A stretch of DNA of 64,000 nucleotides from Phytophthora colocasiae (GCA_018806915.1 JAGKQI010000062.1:462435-526434), one strand, 5' to 3'; shown: positions 22,495 to 34,682, counted from the stretch's first letter. Numbers and translations: made by a program. Notes: generated by a model not told the origin, from the sequence alone.

Positions 22495-24335
22495 ATGGCA
22501 GACGATGAAGAAAACCCTCAGACAGAGGAGCGTTTAGAGCAACAAGAAGTTACGAGACTCATTCGTGAAGCGCTAAGCGGGCGGCGGTTCCCCCCAGTGG
22601 TGCAATATCCCGAGGCAACTCGCGGAGATGGTCTGCTATCATCACTTTTCTCGTGGCCGGTCGTCGTATGGGTCCCTGAGTGCGAGAACCGGCTTCAGAA
22701 GCCATACTGTCTTAAAACGGGATGCTCGTGCTCACCACGTGTGAAAGAGTACCGACAGCGCACGGTGGAGGACGTAGACACCAAATACCATTTGCTATAC
22801 ATCAAGTACCAGTGCACTGGAGACGATAAAGGGTGTTTTTCTACCGGTGAATGCTGCTTTCGTTCAGCGCGATGCCCGTCTACTCATGCACTTTCCTTCG
22901 TCATGACAAAGAAGTCCGGGCTGTCGAAGGATTTGATGGAGCTAGTACATAATGACGGAATGACGTCGCCCCATGGGATTTCAAGTACAGTAGCAAGCAT
23001 TCGGCGCCGTCGTGAGAAACGCTACTACAAGTTGCTGTGTCTGTTTGCTAACGCTGTTCGGCATCGACGATTGACCAACCCACTTTATTTACCACCTACA
23101 CCACCTTCTGTCGGGCAGTATATGTGCCTCCAGAAACCGCTTGGAACTGAGACTCTCACAGCGGCCTGGCTACAGTCAACCAGCATTTACAGCAGTCTTT
23201 GTGAACAAGTAATGAGCCGCGCGAAGGTGAAGAAAGTGCTTCGAGTCGACCACTCCGTTAAGTTCTGTAAGATGCTAAAAGTATGGCCAGGAGGTACTGG
23301 AAACCGAGAGAGCATGACTGACGCCAAGATGTTGCTGCTTCTCCAAAATGAGATTGGCCAGATTGTCGGAAGGCGCTTGACCCGGTCAGAAAATCACAGC
23401 GAGACTCGTGAGCTACTTGAGCATATAAAGGGTGCATTACACTCAACAGAAGATGATGATGAGCGGGTTGTCGTTAGTGACAACGCTAATGCGATTCGAA
23501 GCCCTTGTGAATAGCGTGTTTGAGATTCTGTAGGCGTTCGACAGGACCCTTTTCACGTTGTCCAGCGCTTTACTGAGAAGATCAAGAGCAAAATGGAGCG
23601 CAAAATTGTGGCACAGCAATTGCATGAAGCGGGGCTGTACAGCATAGACGGAGAACTTTCGCCCTCCAGAAGAGATGGCATTTCGCTTCTCGAAACTGTT
23701 CTTCATAACGTGAATCTTGCCTGATATTAGCTGCACCATACAGGAGTGGACAGAAGCGTTGATAGTAATTTGAAGCAGATTCGCCGTGGAGATTTATATG
23801 TGGATTGCAACGTGTTCAGCGAAGGAGGAGGCAGCCATGTCCGTGTTGTTCCACAAGTCAACTGGAAGGTTTCCACCTGCACTAAAGAAGATGCTTGCTC
23901 GTTCGGTCTCTGTTGAAATTGGGCTTCGCATTCTCGATTTGTTCATTTTGAAGCATAATTTGAAGATCGGGTCGCAATACGGACGCAACCCGCCTCTGCA
24001 TGATGCTGACATTCTCACACTAATACAAACTGCAACACTATGTCGAGGAGCCTGCCGTTGAATCTCCACAGCTTGAGTTTGCAGCCGAGCTCATCTCCGA
24101 ACCACTTCGACAGCCAACTTATCGATCCGCTACAGACCTGACTTCGGCTTCGAACAATGGAATCAAATGTTCGAAACTGTCCGTATCAATAGTCAGGCAC
24201 TGGAGAATAGTCTACAACGCGCTCATCAACACAGCGCAAGTATTCGTGAACTTCTTTCCAAGCAATTACATTTATCGAAACACGCAGACTACCCCGAGCC
24301 GAGTTCTTCAACTCCTTGTGCATCAATGAACTAGA
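22495..24335 (+). pseudogene. DDE transposase, copy 1 (frameshifted)
   Basis: A first uninterrupted segment (22495-23514, 339 aa) is followed by frameshifted continuation. Residues ~72-130 form a Cys-rich cluster (GCSCS..C..C..CC..C) that may bind zinc. Candidate catalytic Asp are D252 (RVDHSVKF) and D329 (VVVSDNANAIR). The later motifs DPFHVVQRF and LEGFHS (candidate Glu) are out of frame here but intact in copy 3. The family resembles MULE/KDZ-related transposases; I cannot choose between them by eye. Extra bases relative to the other copies (such as GAAGCGGGGCTG for GAAGCGCTG) break the frame. Confidence 0.75.
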
Positions 24336-25123
24336 CTACGAGGCCGCCATTGGATTCTTCTGGACAAGAGTACTCACTGCTTCGGCAAGTTCGATCTGAG
24401 CAGCAAGCTTCGGGGCAGAGCTGGGCAGACTGCGTGATGGTAACCACTATCATGTACAACATCGTGGTATCTTCGAACACGAACACTTGTTTAAACCTCC
24501 GGCGACGAAGCTTTGCCACGTTAGCATCTAAGATAGACGGTCTATCATCTCACACTTCACAGGACATGCAGCCATCCTGAGGTCGAAATCTGTTCTGCCT
24601 TACACGAGCAGAACCCCGTGATGACAATTTCCCACGTGAACAGGAGTTTCAGATCCAATTGTTCAATGCACTGCGAAAAATGGCAGGAATTCGTAAGCGC
24701 CGGCAAGTGTTTTCCATGGTGTACGACTTCATGCTGTATATGTACTGAATTTACCTCAAGTCGCAGTTTGTACTTCTGAAGATATGGGATAACTTGAAGC
24801 ACAAGGCTAACCAAAGCACAAAACTCAAGATAAAACTGAAGCTGAGCCCCGAACAAATTGCCAACTTACGCTGCACAGATATCCACAAAACTAGATCGAA
24901 AAGATACTCAACAACCTGCCAGTCGCCCAAGCAGTAGCCTTTCAGCCTCAAGCTTCAAAAGCTAATGCATTGTCAGTTGTTCATACTTCAACGGAACAAA
25001 CAATAACGGCGAGGCAGCGGAGGAAGGATTGCCAGTATTGAGACTCCATCTCCCAGCGAATTCCAACGAATTTCGTGTCGTCGATTCCCAAGTCGCCCCA
25101 GCGGCATCTTTCACGGAACAGCA

Positions 25124-25525
25124 ATGTTCCAAGCGCCTGCAACAATAACACCAGAGCATGTGTCAATGTTACGTGCACTCTCAAAGTCAATTCCTAATTC
25201 AAATGGGAAGTGGGAGTACATTCAGACTGTGTACCAGAAGCATTATCCACATTTGCCACACTCAAACAATGCCTTACGCTGCCGTTTGAAAGAGAAGAAG
25301 CCAGGACCAAACGTCTGCACCACAGCACCAGCCTGCTCATCTGCAGCACCAGTAATGCCGCTACGAAAGCGACGAACGACTTCATGCAGTAGCTGTCGTC
25401 AGCGCAAAACGAGATGCGGTGATCTCACACGAAATCCCTATTGTACACAGGCAGTCAATACGGACAACAACAGCGTAAAGAGAAGCAGATTAGATGAATA
25501 TCTGGTTCGCGATATATCTCACTAA
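25124..25525 (+). CDS. Second ORF of the DDE transposon, copy 1 (Cys-cluster protein or transposase C-terminal exon)
   Basis: 133 aa open to the stop. It contains a basic helix-rich segment (KWEYIQTVYQKHYPHLP..NNALRCRLKEKK) that looks like a small DNA-binding domain. The end has a CSSCRQRKTRCGD cluster, similar in spacing to zinc-knuckle or CXC motifs. It could be the last exon of the transposase or a separate protein. Copies 2 and 3 have the same ORF, almost unchanged, while the transposase ORFs are broken. Confidence 0.6.
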   Translation: MFQAPATITPEHVSMLRALSKSIPNSNGKWEYIQTVYQKHYPHLPHSNNALRCRLKEKKPGPNVCTTAPACSSAAPVMPLRKRRTTSCSSCRQRKTRCGDLTRNPYCTQAVNTDNNSVKRSRLDEYLVRDISH

Positions 25526-26068
25526 TCGTACTGCATATAAGTACCTGGTCGCACGTCTTGCTTTCCTTCGCTCAATGGCCTCGAGATAGTGTATTCTCCC
25601 AGTCGACAATGTGTAAATGACCTCGCGAATTGAGTACAGTGCCTACACGAACGTGCAAACAGTCAATCAGTATTGTGTAAAGCTGGGCGGCCATTAACAA
25701 CAAGATACAAAGGTTATTGTTGTATGACACCACACCTTGACGGGAACACTCTGCTGTAGCAGCCCATAGCTGCGTCCTTCTGCATTGCTGTATGATGTGT
25801 GATATCACCGTCGTGTCTGAGCCCAAATACTGGGGAATGAACCGGGACAAAAGCGGTGAAAACCGGTACCGTCCGGTCGGAAGTGGTGCCGACCGGTTGC
25901 GGGTCAAGCCCCAGAATAACGTATGAACCTTAGATGGTTCATGCGATATGTTGGGGCCGACAGGCCCCGACATATCCGATTCCGAACTCCGAACTCCGAT
26001 ATTCCGATTGCTATCAATTTTGATTCAGTAAAAATAGTTTTGATCAGGCGCAGTGAACTACAACAGAG

Positions 26069-27900
26069 ATGGCAGACGATGAAGAAAACCCTCAGACAGA
26101 GGAGCGTTTAGAGCAACAAGAAGTTACGAGACTCATTCGTGAAGCGCTAAGCGGGCGGCGGTTCCCCCCAGTGGTGCAATATCCCGAGGCAACTCGCGGA
26201 GATGGTCTGCATCATCACTTTCTCGTGGCCGGTCGTCGTATGGGTCCTGAGTGCGAGAACTGGCTTCAGAAGCCATACTGTCTTTAAAACGGGATGCTCG
26301 TGCTCACCACGTGTGAAAGAGTACCGACAGCGCACGGTGGAGGACGGACACCAAATACCATTTGCTATACATCAAGTACCAGTGCACTGGAGACGATAAA
26401 GCGGTGTTTTTCTACTGTGAATGCTGCTTTCTGTTCAGCGCGATGCCCGTCTACTCATGCACTTTCCTTCGTCATGACAAAGAAGTCCGGGCTGTCGAAG
26501 GATTTGATGGAGCTAGTACACGACGGAATGACGTCGCCCCATGGGATTTCAAGTACAGTAGCAAGCATTCGGCGCCGTCGTGAGAAACGCTACTACAAGT
26601 TGCTGTGTCTGTTTGCTAACGCTGTTCGGCATCGACGATTGACCAACCCACTTTATTTACCACCTACACCACCTTCTGTCGGGCAGTATATGTGCCTCCA
26701 GAAACCGCTTGAACTGAGACTCCACAGCGGCCTGGCTACAGTCAACCAGCATTTACAGCAGTCTTTGTGAACAAGTAATGAGCCGCGCGAAGGTGAAGAA
26801 AGTGCTTCGAGTCGACCACTCCGTTAAGTTCTGTAAGATGCTAAAAGTATGGCCAGGAGGTACTGGAAACCGAGAGAGCATGACTGACGCCAAGATGTTG
26901 CTGCTTCTCCAAAAATGAGATTGGCCAGATTGTCGGAAGGCGCTTGACCCGGTCAGAAAATCACAGCGAGACTCGTGAGCTACTTGAGAGCATATAAAGG
27001 GTGCATTACACTCAACAGAAGATGATGATGAGCGGGTTGTCGTTAGTGACAACGCTAATGCGATTCGAAGCCTTGTGAATAGCGTGTTTGAGATTCTGTA
27101 GGCGTTCGACAGGACCCTTTCACGTTGTCCAGCGCTTTACTGAGAAGATCAAGAGCAAAATGGAGCGCAAAATTGTGGCACAGCAATTGCATGAAGCGCT
27201 GTACAGCATAGACGGAGAACTTCGCCCTCCAGAAGAGATGGCATTTCGCTTCGAAACTGTTCTTCATAACGTGAATCTTGCCGATATTAGTTGCACCATA
27301 CAGGAGTGGACAGGAAGCGTTGATAGTAATTTGAAGCAGATTCGCCGTGGAGATTTATATGTGGATTGCAACGTGTTCAGCGAAGGAGGAGGCAGCCATG
27401 TCCGGTGTTGTTCCACAAGTCAACTGGAAGGTTTCCACTCTGCACTAAAGAAGATGCTTGCTCGTTCGGTCTCTGTTGAAATTGGGCTTCGCATTCTCGA
27501 TTTGTTCATTTTGAAGCATAATTTGAAGATCGGGTCGCAATACGGACGCAACCCTGCCTCTGCATGATGCTGACATTCTCACACTAATACAAACTGCAAC
27601 ACTATGGCGTCGAGGAGCTGCCGTTGAATCTCCACAGCTTGAGTTTGCAGCCGAGCCTATCTCCGAACCACTTCGACAGCCAACTTATCGATCCGCTACA
27701 GACCTGGACTTCGGCTTCGAACAATGGAATCAAATGTTCGAAACTGTCCGTATCAATAGTCAGGCACTGGAGAATAGTCTACAACGCGCTCATCAACACA
27801 GCGCAAGTATTCGTGAACTTCTTCCAAGCAATTGGCATTTATCGAAACACGCAGACTACCCCGAGCCGAGTTCTTCAACTCCTTGTGCATCAATGAACTA
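26069..27900 (+). pseudogene. DDE transposase, copy 2 (several frameshifts)
   Basis: Same protein as in copy 1, broken by many single-base indels. The pieces 26294-26770 and 27088-27567 give the middle and the region with FHVVQRFTEK and LEGFHSALKK. The indels often fall in short runs, which suits either decay or low sequence accuracy. Confidence 0.75.
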
Positions 27901-28530
27901 GACTACGAGGCCGCCATTGGATTCTCTGACAAGAGTACTCACTGCTTCGGCAAGTTCGATCTGAGCAGCAAGCTTCGGGCAGAGCTGGGCAGACTGCGTG
28001 ATGGTAACCACTATCATGTACAACATCGTGGTATCTTCGAACACGAACACTTGTTTAAACCTCCGGCGACGAAGCTTTGCCACGTTAGCATCTAAGATAG
28101 ACGGTCTATCATCTCACACTTCACAGGACATGCAGCCATCCGAGGTCGAAATCTGTTCTGCCTTACACGAGCAGAACCCCGTGATGACAATTCCCACGTG
28201 AACAGGAGTTTCAGATCCAATTGTTCAATGCACTGCGAAAATGGCAGGAATTCGTAAGCGCCGGCAAGTGTTTTCATGGTACGACTTTGCATGCTGTATA
28301 TGTACTGGAATTTTACCTCAAGTCGCAGTTTGTACTTCTGAAGATATGGGATAACTTGAAGCACAAGGCTAACTAAAGCACAAACTCAAGATAAAACTGA
28401 AGCTGAGCCCCGAACAAATTGCCAACTTACGCTGCACAGATATCCACAAAACTAGATCGGAAAAGATATCAACAACCTGCCAGTCGCCCAAGCAGTAGCC
28501 TTTCAGCCCCAAGCTTCAAAAGCTAATGCA

Positions 28531-29088
28531 TTGTCAGTTGTTCATACTTCAACGGGAACAAACAATAACGGCGAGGCAGCGGAGGAAGGATTGCCAGTAT
28601 TGAGACTCCATCTCCCAGCGAATTCCAACGAATTTCGTGTCGTCGATTCCCAAGTCGCCCCAGCGGCATCTTTCACGGAACAGCAATGTTCCAAGCGCCT
28701 GCAAATAATAACACCAGAGCATGTGTCAATGTTACGTGCACTCTCAAAGTCAATTCCTAATTCAAATGGGAAGTGGGAGTACATTCAGACTGTGTACCAG
28801 AAGCATTATCCACATTTGCCACTCTCAAACAATGCCTTACGCTGCCGTTTGAAAGAGAAGAAGCCAGGACCAAACGTCTGCACCACAGCACCAGCCTGCT
28901 CATCTGCAGCACTAGTAATGCCGCTACGAAAGCGACGAACGACTTCATGCAGTAGCTGTCGTCAGCGCAAAACGAGATGCGGTGATCTCACACGAAATCC
29001 CTATTGTACACAGGCAGTCAATACGGACAACAACAGCGTAAAGAGAAGCAGATTAGATGAATATCTGGTTCGCGATATATCTCACTAA
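28531..29088 (+). CDS. Second ORF of the DDE transposon, copy 2
   Basis: 185 aa, the longest version. It starts MSVVHTSTGTNNNGEAAEEG and ends like copy 1 with the CSSCRQRKTRCGD cluster. Uninterrupted. Confidence 0.6.
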   Translation: MSVVHTSTGTNNNGEAAEEGLPVLRLHLPANSNEFRVVDSQVAPAASFTEQQCSKRLQIITPEHVSMLRALSKSIPNSNGKWEYIQTVYQKHYPHLPLSNNALRCRLKEKKPGPNVCTTAPACSSAALVMPLRKRRTTSCSSCRQRKTRCGDLTRNPYCTQAVNTDNNSVKRSRLDEYLVRDISH

Positions 29089-29633
29089 TCGTACTGCATA
29101 TAAGTACCTGGTCGCACGTCTTGCTTTCCTTCGCTCAATGGCCTCGAGATAGTGTATTCTCCCAGTCGACAATGTGTAAATGACCTCGCGAATTGAGTAC
29201 AGTGCCTACAATGAACGTGCAAACAGTCAATCAGTATTGTGTAAAGCTGGGCGGCCATTAACAACAAGATACAAAGGTTATTGTTGTATGACACCACACC
29301 TTGACGGGAACACTCTGCTGTAGCAGCCCATAGCTGCGTCCTTCTGCATTGCTGTATGATGTGATATCACCGTCGTGTCTGAGCCCAAATACTGGGAATG
29401 AACTGGGGACAAAAGCGGTGAAAACCGGTACCGTCCGGTCGGAAGTGGTGCCGACTGGTTGCGGGTCAAGCCTCAGAATAACGTATGAACCTTAGATGGT
29501 TCATGCGATATGTTAGCCGATAGGCCCCGACATATCCGATTCCGAACTCCGAACCTCCGATATTCCGATTAAGTATCAATTTTAAGATTCAGTAAAAAAT
29601 AGTTTTGATCAGGCGCAGTGAACTACAACAGAG

Positions 29634-31419
29634 ATGGCAGACGATGAAGAAAACCTCAGACAGAGGAGCGTTTAGAGCAACAAGAAGTTACGAGACTCAT
29701 TCGTGAAGCGCTAAGCGGCGGCGGTTCCCCAGTGGTGCAATATCCCGAGGCAACTCGCGGAGATGGTCTGCTATCATCACTTTTCTCGTGGCCGGTCGTC
29801 GTATGGGTCCCTGAGTGCGAGAACCGGCTTCAGAAGCCATACTGTCTTAAAACGGGATGCTCGTGCTCACCACGTGAAAGAGTACCGACAGCGCACGGTG
29901 GAGGACGTAGACACCAAATACCATTTGCTATACATCAAGTACCAGTGCACTGAGACGATAAAGGGTGTTTTTCTACTGTGAATGCTGCTTTCGTTCAGCG
30001 CGATGCCTGTCTACTCATGCGCACTTTCCCTTCGTCATGACAAAGAAGTCCGGGCTGTCGAAGGATTTGATGGAGCTAGTACACGACGGAATGACGTCGC
30101 CCCATGGGATTTCAAGTACAGTAGCAAGCATTCGGCGCCGTCGTGAGAAACGCTACAAGTTGCTGTGTCTGTTTGCTAACGCTGTTCGGCATCGACGATT
30201 GACCAACCCACTTTATTTACCACCTACACCACCTTCTGTCGGGCAGTATATGTGCCTCCAGAAACCGCTTGGAACTGAGACTCACAGCGGCCTGGCTACA
30301 GTCAACCAGCATTTACAGCAGTCTTTGTGAACAAGTAATGAGCCGCGCGAAGGTGAAGAAAGTGCTTGAGTCGACCACTCTGTTAAGTTCTGTAAGATGC
30401 TAAAAGTATGGCCAGGAGGTACTGGAAACCGAGAGAGCATGACTGACGCCAAGATGTTGCTGCTTCTCCAAAATGAGATTGGCCAGATTGTCGGAAGGCG
30501 CTTGACCCGGTCAGAAAATCACAGCGAGACTCGTGAGCTACTTGAGCATATAAAGGGTGCATTACACTCAACAGAAGATGATGATGAGCGGGTTGTCGTT
30601 AGTGACAACGCTAATGCGATTCGAAGCCTTGTGAATAGCGTGTTTGGAGATTCTGTAGGCGTTCGACAGGACCCTTTTCACGTTGTCCAGCGCTTTACTG
30701 AGAAGATCAAGAGCAAAATGGAGCGCAAAATTGTGGCACAGCAATTGCATGAAGCGCTGTACAGCATAGACGGAGAACTTCGCCCTCCAGAAGAGATGGC
30801 ATTTCGCTTCGAAACTGTTCTTCATAACGTGAATCTTGCCGATATTAGTTGCACCATACAGGAGTGGACAGGAAGCGTTGATAGTAATTTGAAGCAGATT
30901 CGCCGTGGAGATTTATATGTGGATTGCAACGTGTTCAGCGAAGGAGGAGGCAGCTATGTCCGTGTTGTCTCCACAAGTCAACTGGAAGGTTTCCACTCTG
31001 CACCAAAGAAGATGCTTGCTCGTTCGGTCTCTGTTGAAATTGGGCTTCGCATTCTCGATTTGTTCATTTTGAAGCATAATTTGAAGATCGGGTCGCAATA
31101 CGGACGCAACCCGCCTCTGCATGATGCTGACATTCTCACAATAATACAAACTGAAACACTATGTAGAGGAGATTCCGTTGAATCTCCACAGCTTGAGTTT
31201 GCAGCCGAGCTCATCCTCCGAACCACTTCGACAGCCAACTTATCGATCCGCTACAGACCTGACTTCGGCTTCGAACAATGGAATCAAATGTTCGAAACTG
31301 TCCGTATCAATAGTCAGGCACTGGAGAATAGTCTACAACGCGCTCATCAACACAGCGCAAGTATTCGTGAACTTCTTTCCAAGCAATTGGCATTTATCGA
31401 AACACGCAGACTACCCTGA
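29634..31419 (+). pseudogene. DDE transposase, copy 3 (C-terminal half intact)
   Basis: The N-terminal half is frameshifted. The segment 30397-31419 (340 aa) reads through the motifs VVVSDNANAIR, DPFHVVQRFTEKIKSK and LEGFHSAPKKML, and gives the best view of the catalytic region. It continues the same protein as copies 1 and 2. Confidence 0.75.
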
Positions 31420-32201
31420 GCCGAGTTCTTCAACTCCTTGTGCATCAATGAACTAGACTACGAGGCCGCCATTGATTCTCTGACAAGAGTACTCACCGCT
31501 TCGGCAAGTTCGATCTGAGCAGCAAGCTTCGGGGCAGAGCTGGGCAGACTGCGTGATGGTAACTAATTATCATGTACAACATCGTGGTATCTTCGAACAC
31601 GAACACTTGTTTAAACCTCCGGCGACGAAGCTTTGCCACGTTAGCATCTAAGATAGACGGTCTATCATCTCACACTTCACAGGACATGCAGCCATCCTGA
31701 GGTCGAAATCTGTTCTGGCCTTACACGAGCAGAACCCCGTGATGACAATTCTCACGTGAACAGGAGTTTCAGATCCAATTGTTCAATGCACTGCGAAAAA
31801 TGGCAGGAATTTCGTAAGCGCCGGCAAGTGTTTTCCATGGTGTACGACTTTGCATGCTGTATATGTACTGAATTTACCTCAAGTCGCAGTTTGTACTTCT
31901 GAAGATATGGGATAACTTGAAGCACAAGGCTAACCAAAGCACAAAACTCAAGATAAAACTGAAGCTGAGCCCCCGAACAAATTGCCAACTTACGCTGCAC
32001 AGATATCCACAAAACTAGATCGGAAAAAGATACTCAACAACCTGCCAGTCGCCCAAGCAGTAGCCTTCAGCCCCAAGCTTCAAAAGCTAATGCATTGTCA
32101 GTTGTTCATACTTCAACGGGAACAAACAATAACGGCGAGGCAGCGGAGGAAGGATTGCCAGTATTGAGACTCCATCTCCCCAGCGAATTCCAACGAATTT
32201 C

Positions 32202-32654
32202 GTGTCGTCGATTCCCAAGTCGCCCCCAGCGGCATCTTTCACGGGAACAGCAATGTTCCAAGCGCCTGCAACAATAACACCAGAGCATGTGTCAATGTTA
32301 CGTGCACTCTCAAAGTCAATTCCTAATTCAAATGGGAAGTGGGAGTACATTCAGACTGTGTACCAGAAGCATTATCCACATTTGCCACTCTCAAACAATG
32401 CCTTACGCTGCCGTTTGAAAGAGAAGAAGCCAGGACCAAACGTCTGCACCACAGCACCAGCCTGCTCATCTGCAGCACCAGTAATGCCGCTACGAAAGCG
32501 ACGAACGACTTCATGCAGTAGCTGTCGTCAGCGCAAAACGAGATGCGGTGATCTCACACGAAATCCCTATTGTACACAGGCAGTCAATACGGACAACAAC
32601 AGCGTAAAGAGAAGCAGATTAGATGAATATCTGGTTCGCGATATATCTCACTAA
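32202..32654 (+). CDS. Second ORF of the DDE transposon, copy 3
   Basis: 150 aa, same as in copies 1 and 2 after the first ~20 residues, which are altered by an indel. Confidence 0.55.
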   Translation: MSSIPKSPPAASFTGTAMFQAPATITPEHVSMLRALSKSIPNSNGKWEYIQTVYQKHYPHLPLSNNALRCRLKEKKPGPNVCTTAPACSSAAPVMPLRKRRTTSCSSCRQRKTRCGDLTRNPYCTQAVNTDNNSVKRSRLDEYLVRDISH

Positions 32655-33059
32655 TCGTACTGCATATAAGTACCTGGTCGCACGTCTTGCTTTCCTTCGC
32701 TCAATGGCCTCGAGATAGTGTATTCTCCCAGTCGACAATGTGTAAATGACCTCGCGAATTGAGTACAGTGCCTACACGAACGTGCAAACAGTCAATCAGT
32801 ATTGTGTAAAGCTGGGCGGCCATTAACAACAAGATACAAAGGTTATTGTTGTATGACACCACACCTTGGACGGGAACACTCTGCTGTAGCAGCCCATAGC
32901 TGCGTCCTTCTGCATTGCTGTATGATGTGTGATATCACCGTCGTGTCTGAGCCCAAATACTGGGGAATGAACCGGGACAAAAGCGGTGAAAACCGGTACC
33001 GTCCGGTCGGAAGTGGTGCCGACCGGTTGCGGGTCAAGCCCCAGAATAACGTATGAACC

Positions 33060-33067
33060 TTAGATGG
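33060..33067. repeat. Right 8-bp target duplication (TTAGATGG) of the array
   Basis: Exact match to 22350-22357. A near-palindrome (GTACTACTACATGTACTGTAGTAC) follows directly. Confidence 0.85.
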
Positions 33068-33087
33068 TACTACTACATGTACTGTAG

Positions 33088-33448
33088 TACAAATAACGAC
33101 GGAAAAACCCGCCGGGAAATGTTAGTGCTTTCAATAGTTAAGAACGGGCAGCTTACACGACGGAAAAACACGACGTCTGGCATTACTGTTTTCTATTGGC
33201 TCAAAATTGAAATCTATGTCCCAAAGTCCAATTTTTGTTCATTACAAAATTCTGTTTTATCCAATAGAATCGGCAAAGCAAAATTTACAGCTATTATAAA
33301 TAATATTCAACCAATCGAAGAAGTGATTTGCGGAAAATGGTTCACTTTTTTTGTATTCTTAGTGAGTTTTTCACCAGGTGGTCGGATGAACATTGCTGGA
33401 CTTACGACGTCTTTTTGAGTCCGTCGTCTTTTTCCGTCGTTATTTGTA
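33088..33448. mobile_element. MITE-like element with 20-bp perfect inverted repeats
   Basis: The 361-bp segment begins TACAAATAACGACGGAAAAA and ends with its exact reverse complement. Subterminal repeats of CGACGGAAAAAC and ACGACGTCT lie just inside. The interior is AT-rich and non-coding. The TSD is not clear (possibly TA). Confidence 0.85.
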
Positions 33449-33644
33449 TGTATCAGTGGATTCACAGCAGATGTTGCTCGAATTCTTGACATTAGTGTGT
33501 ACCACTTTGTAAATGTTGCCCCAACGGTTTCGAATAAAACTGTTTGAAACTGCTTGGCCACGCGCCTCCTCAGCCTCAGATCTCGCTCTCGTCTCCCTTT
33601 TTAACGTCATTCGCCATCCACCCGTCGACCTCCCAGTTGCCATC

Positions 33645-34682
33645 ATGAGCGCTTTCTTCCCTGTTATCTCGTCGCTGAACCCTGCCGTGCCGTCGGTGGC
33701 CGCCCCTAAGGCTCGCCCGACCTCGGTGCTTGCCACTTCGGCTGCCAAGTGGGACGCTCGCCTCTCGCACGACCCCATTCACGACAATGCCTACTACGGC
33801 AAGTGCATGATCGGCGGTATCCTCTCGTGCGGTCTTACCCACACGGGCATCACTCCGCTTGATGTGGTGAAGTGTAACATGCAGGTCAACCCCGCCAAGT
33901 ACAACGGACTGCTGCCTGGCCTCAAGACCATCGCATCGGAGGAGGGCGCTGGAGCTCTGTTCAAGGGCTGGGCCCCTACGGCCATCGGTTACTCGGCTCA
34001 GGGTATGTGCAAGTTCGGCTTCTACGAGTTCTTCAAGGACTTCTACAGCAGCATGGCTGGTGAGGAGAACGCGTACAAGTACCGTGGTGCCATCTACCTC
34101 GCAGGTTCGGCTTCTGCTGAGTTCTTCGCCGACATGGCTCTTTGCCCCATGGAAATGGTTAAGGTGAAGGTGCAGACTTCTCCTGCCGGCACTTTTCCCG
34201 TGGAGTTCGGCGCCGCTGTGGCCGCCATGAAAGCCAACTCGGCTGAGACGCGTTTCCCGTTCGGTTCTTTGGTGCCTCTGTGGTCGCGCCAGATTCCGTA
34301 CACCATGGCCAAGTTCTTCTTCTTCGAGAAGGTCGTGGAGGCTTTCTACACGTACGTGTTCACGGAGCCCAAGAGCACGTACCCTAAGAGCACTCAGCTT
34401 GGTGTCACCTTCGCTTCTGGTTACCTGGCTGGTGTCATTTGTGCCATCGTGTCGCACCCTGCCGACTCCGTTGTGTCGCTCATGGGCAAGGCTGAGAACA
34501 AGGGCAAGGGATTCGGTCAGATCGCTAGCGAGACCGGTCTGGTGAACCTGGCCACTAAGGGTCTTGGCACGCGTATCATTATGATCGGTACGCTGACGGG
34601 TGCTCAGTGGTGGATCTACGACACGTTCAAGACGGCCATGGGCATGGGAACGAGCGGTGGCGCTGCCCCCAAGAAGAACTAA
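33645..34682 (+). CDS. PIC: Mitochondrial phosphate carrier (SLC25A3-type), copy 2
   Basis: 345 aa, single exon. Same three carrier motifs as copy 1 (PLDVVK, CPMEMVKVKVQ, HPADSVVS). The ATG at 33645 matches the start of copy 1 (MS.FFPVIS.LN). The upstream in-frame ATG at 33513 would add residues unlike copy 1 and is rejected. GC-rich third positions suggest strong expression. The transposon array and MITE lie between the two paralogues. Confidence 0.95.
   Translation: MSAFFPVISSLNPAVPSVAAPKARPTSVLATSAAKWDARLSHDPIHDNAYYGKCMIGGILSCGLTHTGITPLDVVKCNMQVNPAKYNGLLPGLKTIASEEGAGALFKGWAPTAIGYSAQGMCKFGFYEFFKDFYSSMAGEENAYKYRGAIYLAGSASAEFFADMALCPMEMVKVKVQTSPAGTFPVEFGAAVAAMKANSAETRFPFGSLVPLWSRQIPYTMAKFFFFEKVVEAFYTYVFTEPKSTYPKSTQLGVTFASGYLAGVICAIVSHPADSVVSLMGKAENKGKGFGQIASETGLVNLATKGLGTRIIMIGTLTGAQWWIYDTFKTAMGMGTSGGAAPKKN

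Larger units (their letters stand above)
22358..25929 (+). mobile_element. DDE transposon copy 1 (MULE/KDZ-like, family not resolved)
   Basis: 3572 bp with terminal inverted repeats GGTTCATGCG / CGTATGAACC (one mismatch). The 8-bp TSD fits hAT, KDZ or MULE classes. The unit carries a DDE-type transposase gene and a second ORF with a Cys cluster. Confidence 0.85.
25936..29491 (+). mobile_element. DDE transposon copy 2
   Basis: 3556-bp head-to-tail repeat of copy 1 with the same terminal repeats, separated from it by TTAGAT. Confidence 0.85.
29498..33059 (+). mobile_element. DDE transposon copy 3
   Basis: 3562-bp third head-to-tail copy, ending in CGTATGAACC and followed by the right TSD TTAGATGG (33060-33067). 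Confidence 0.85.

Noticed and set aside
33513..33644. N-terminal extension of phosphate carrier 2 from 33513
   Set aside because: The extra residues have no counterpart in copy 1; the ATG at 33645 matches it.
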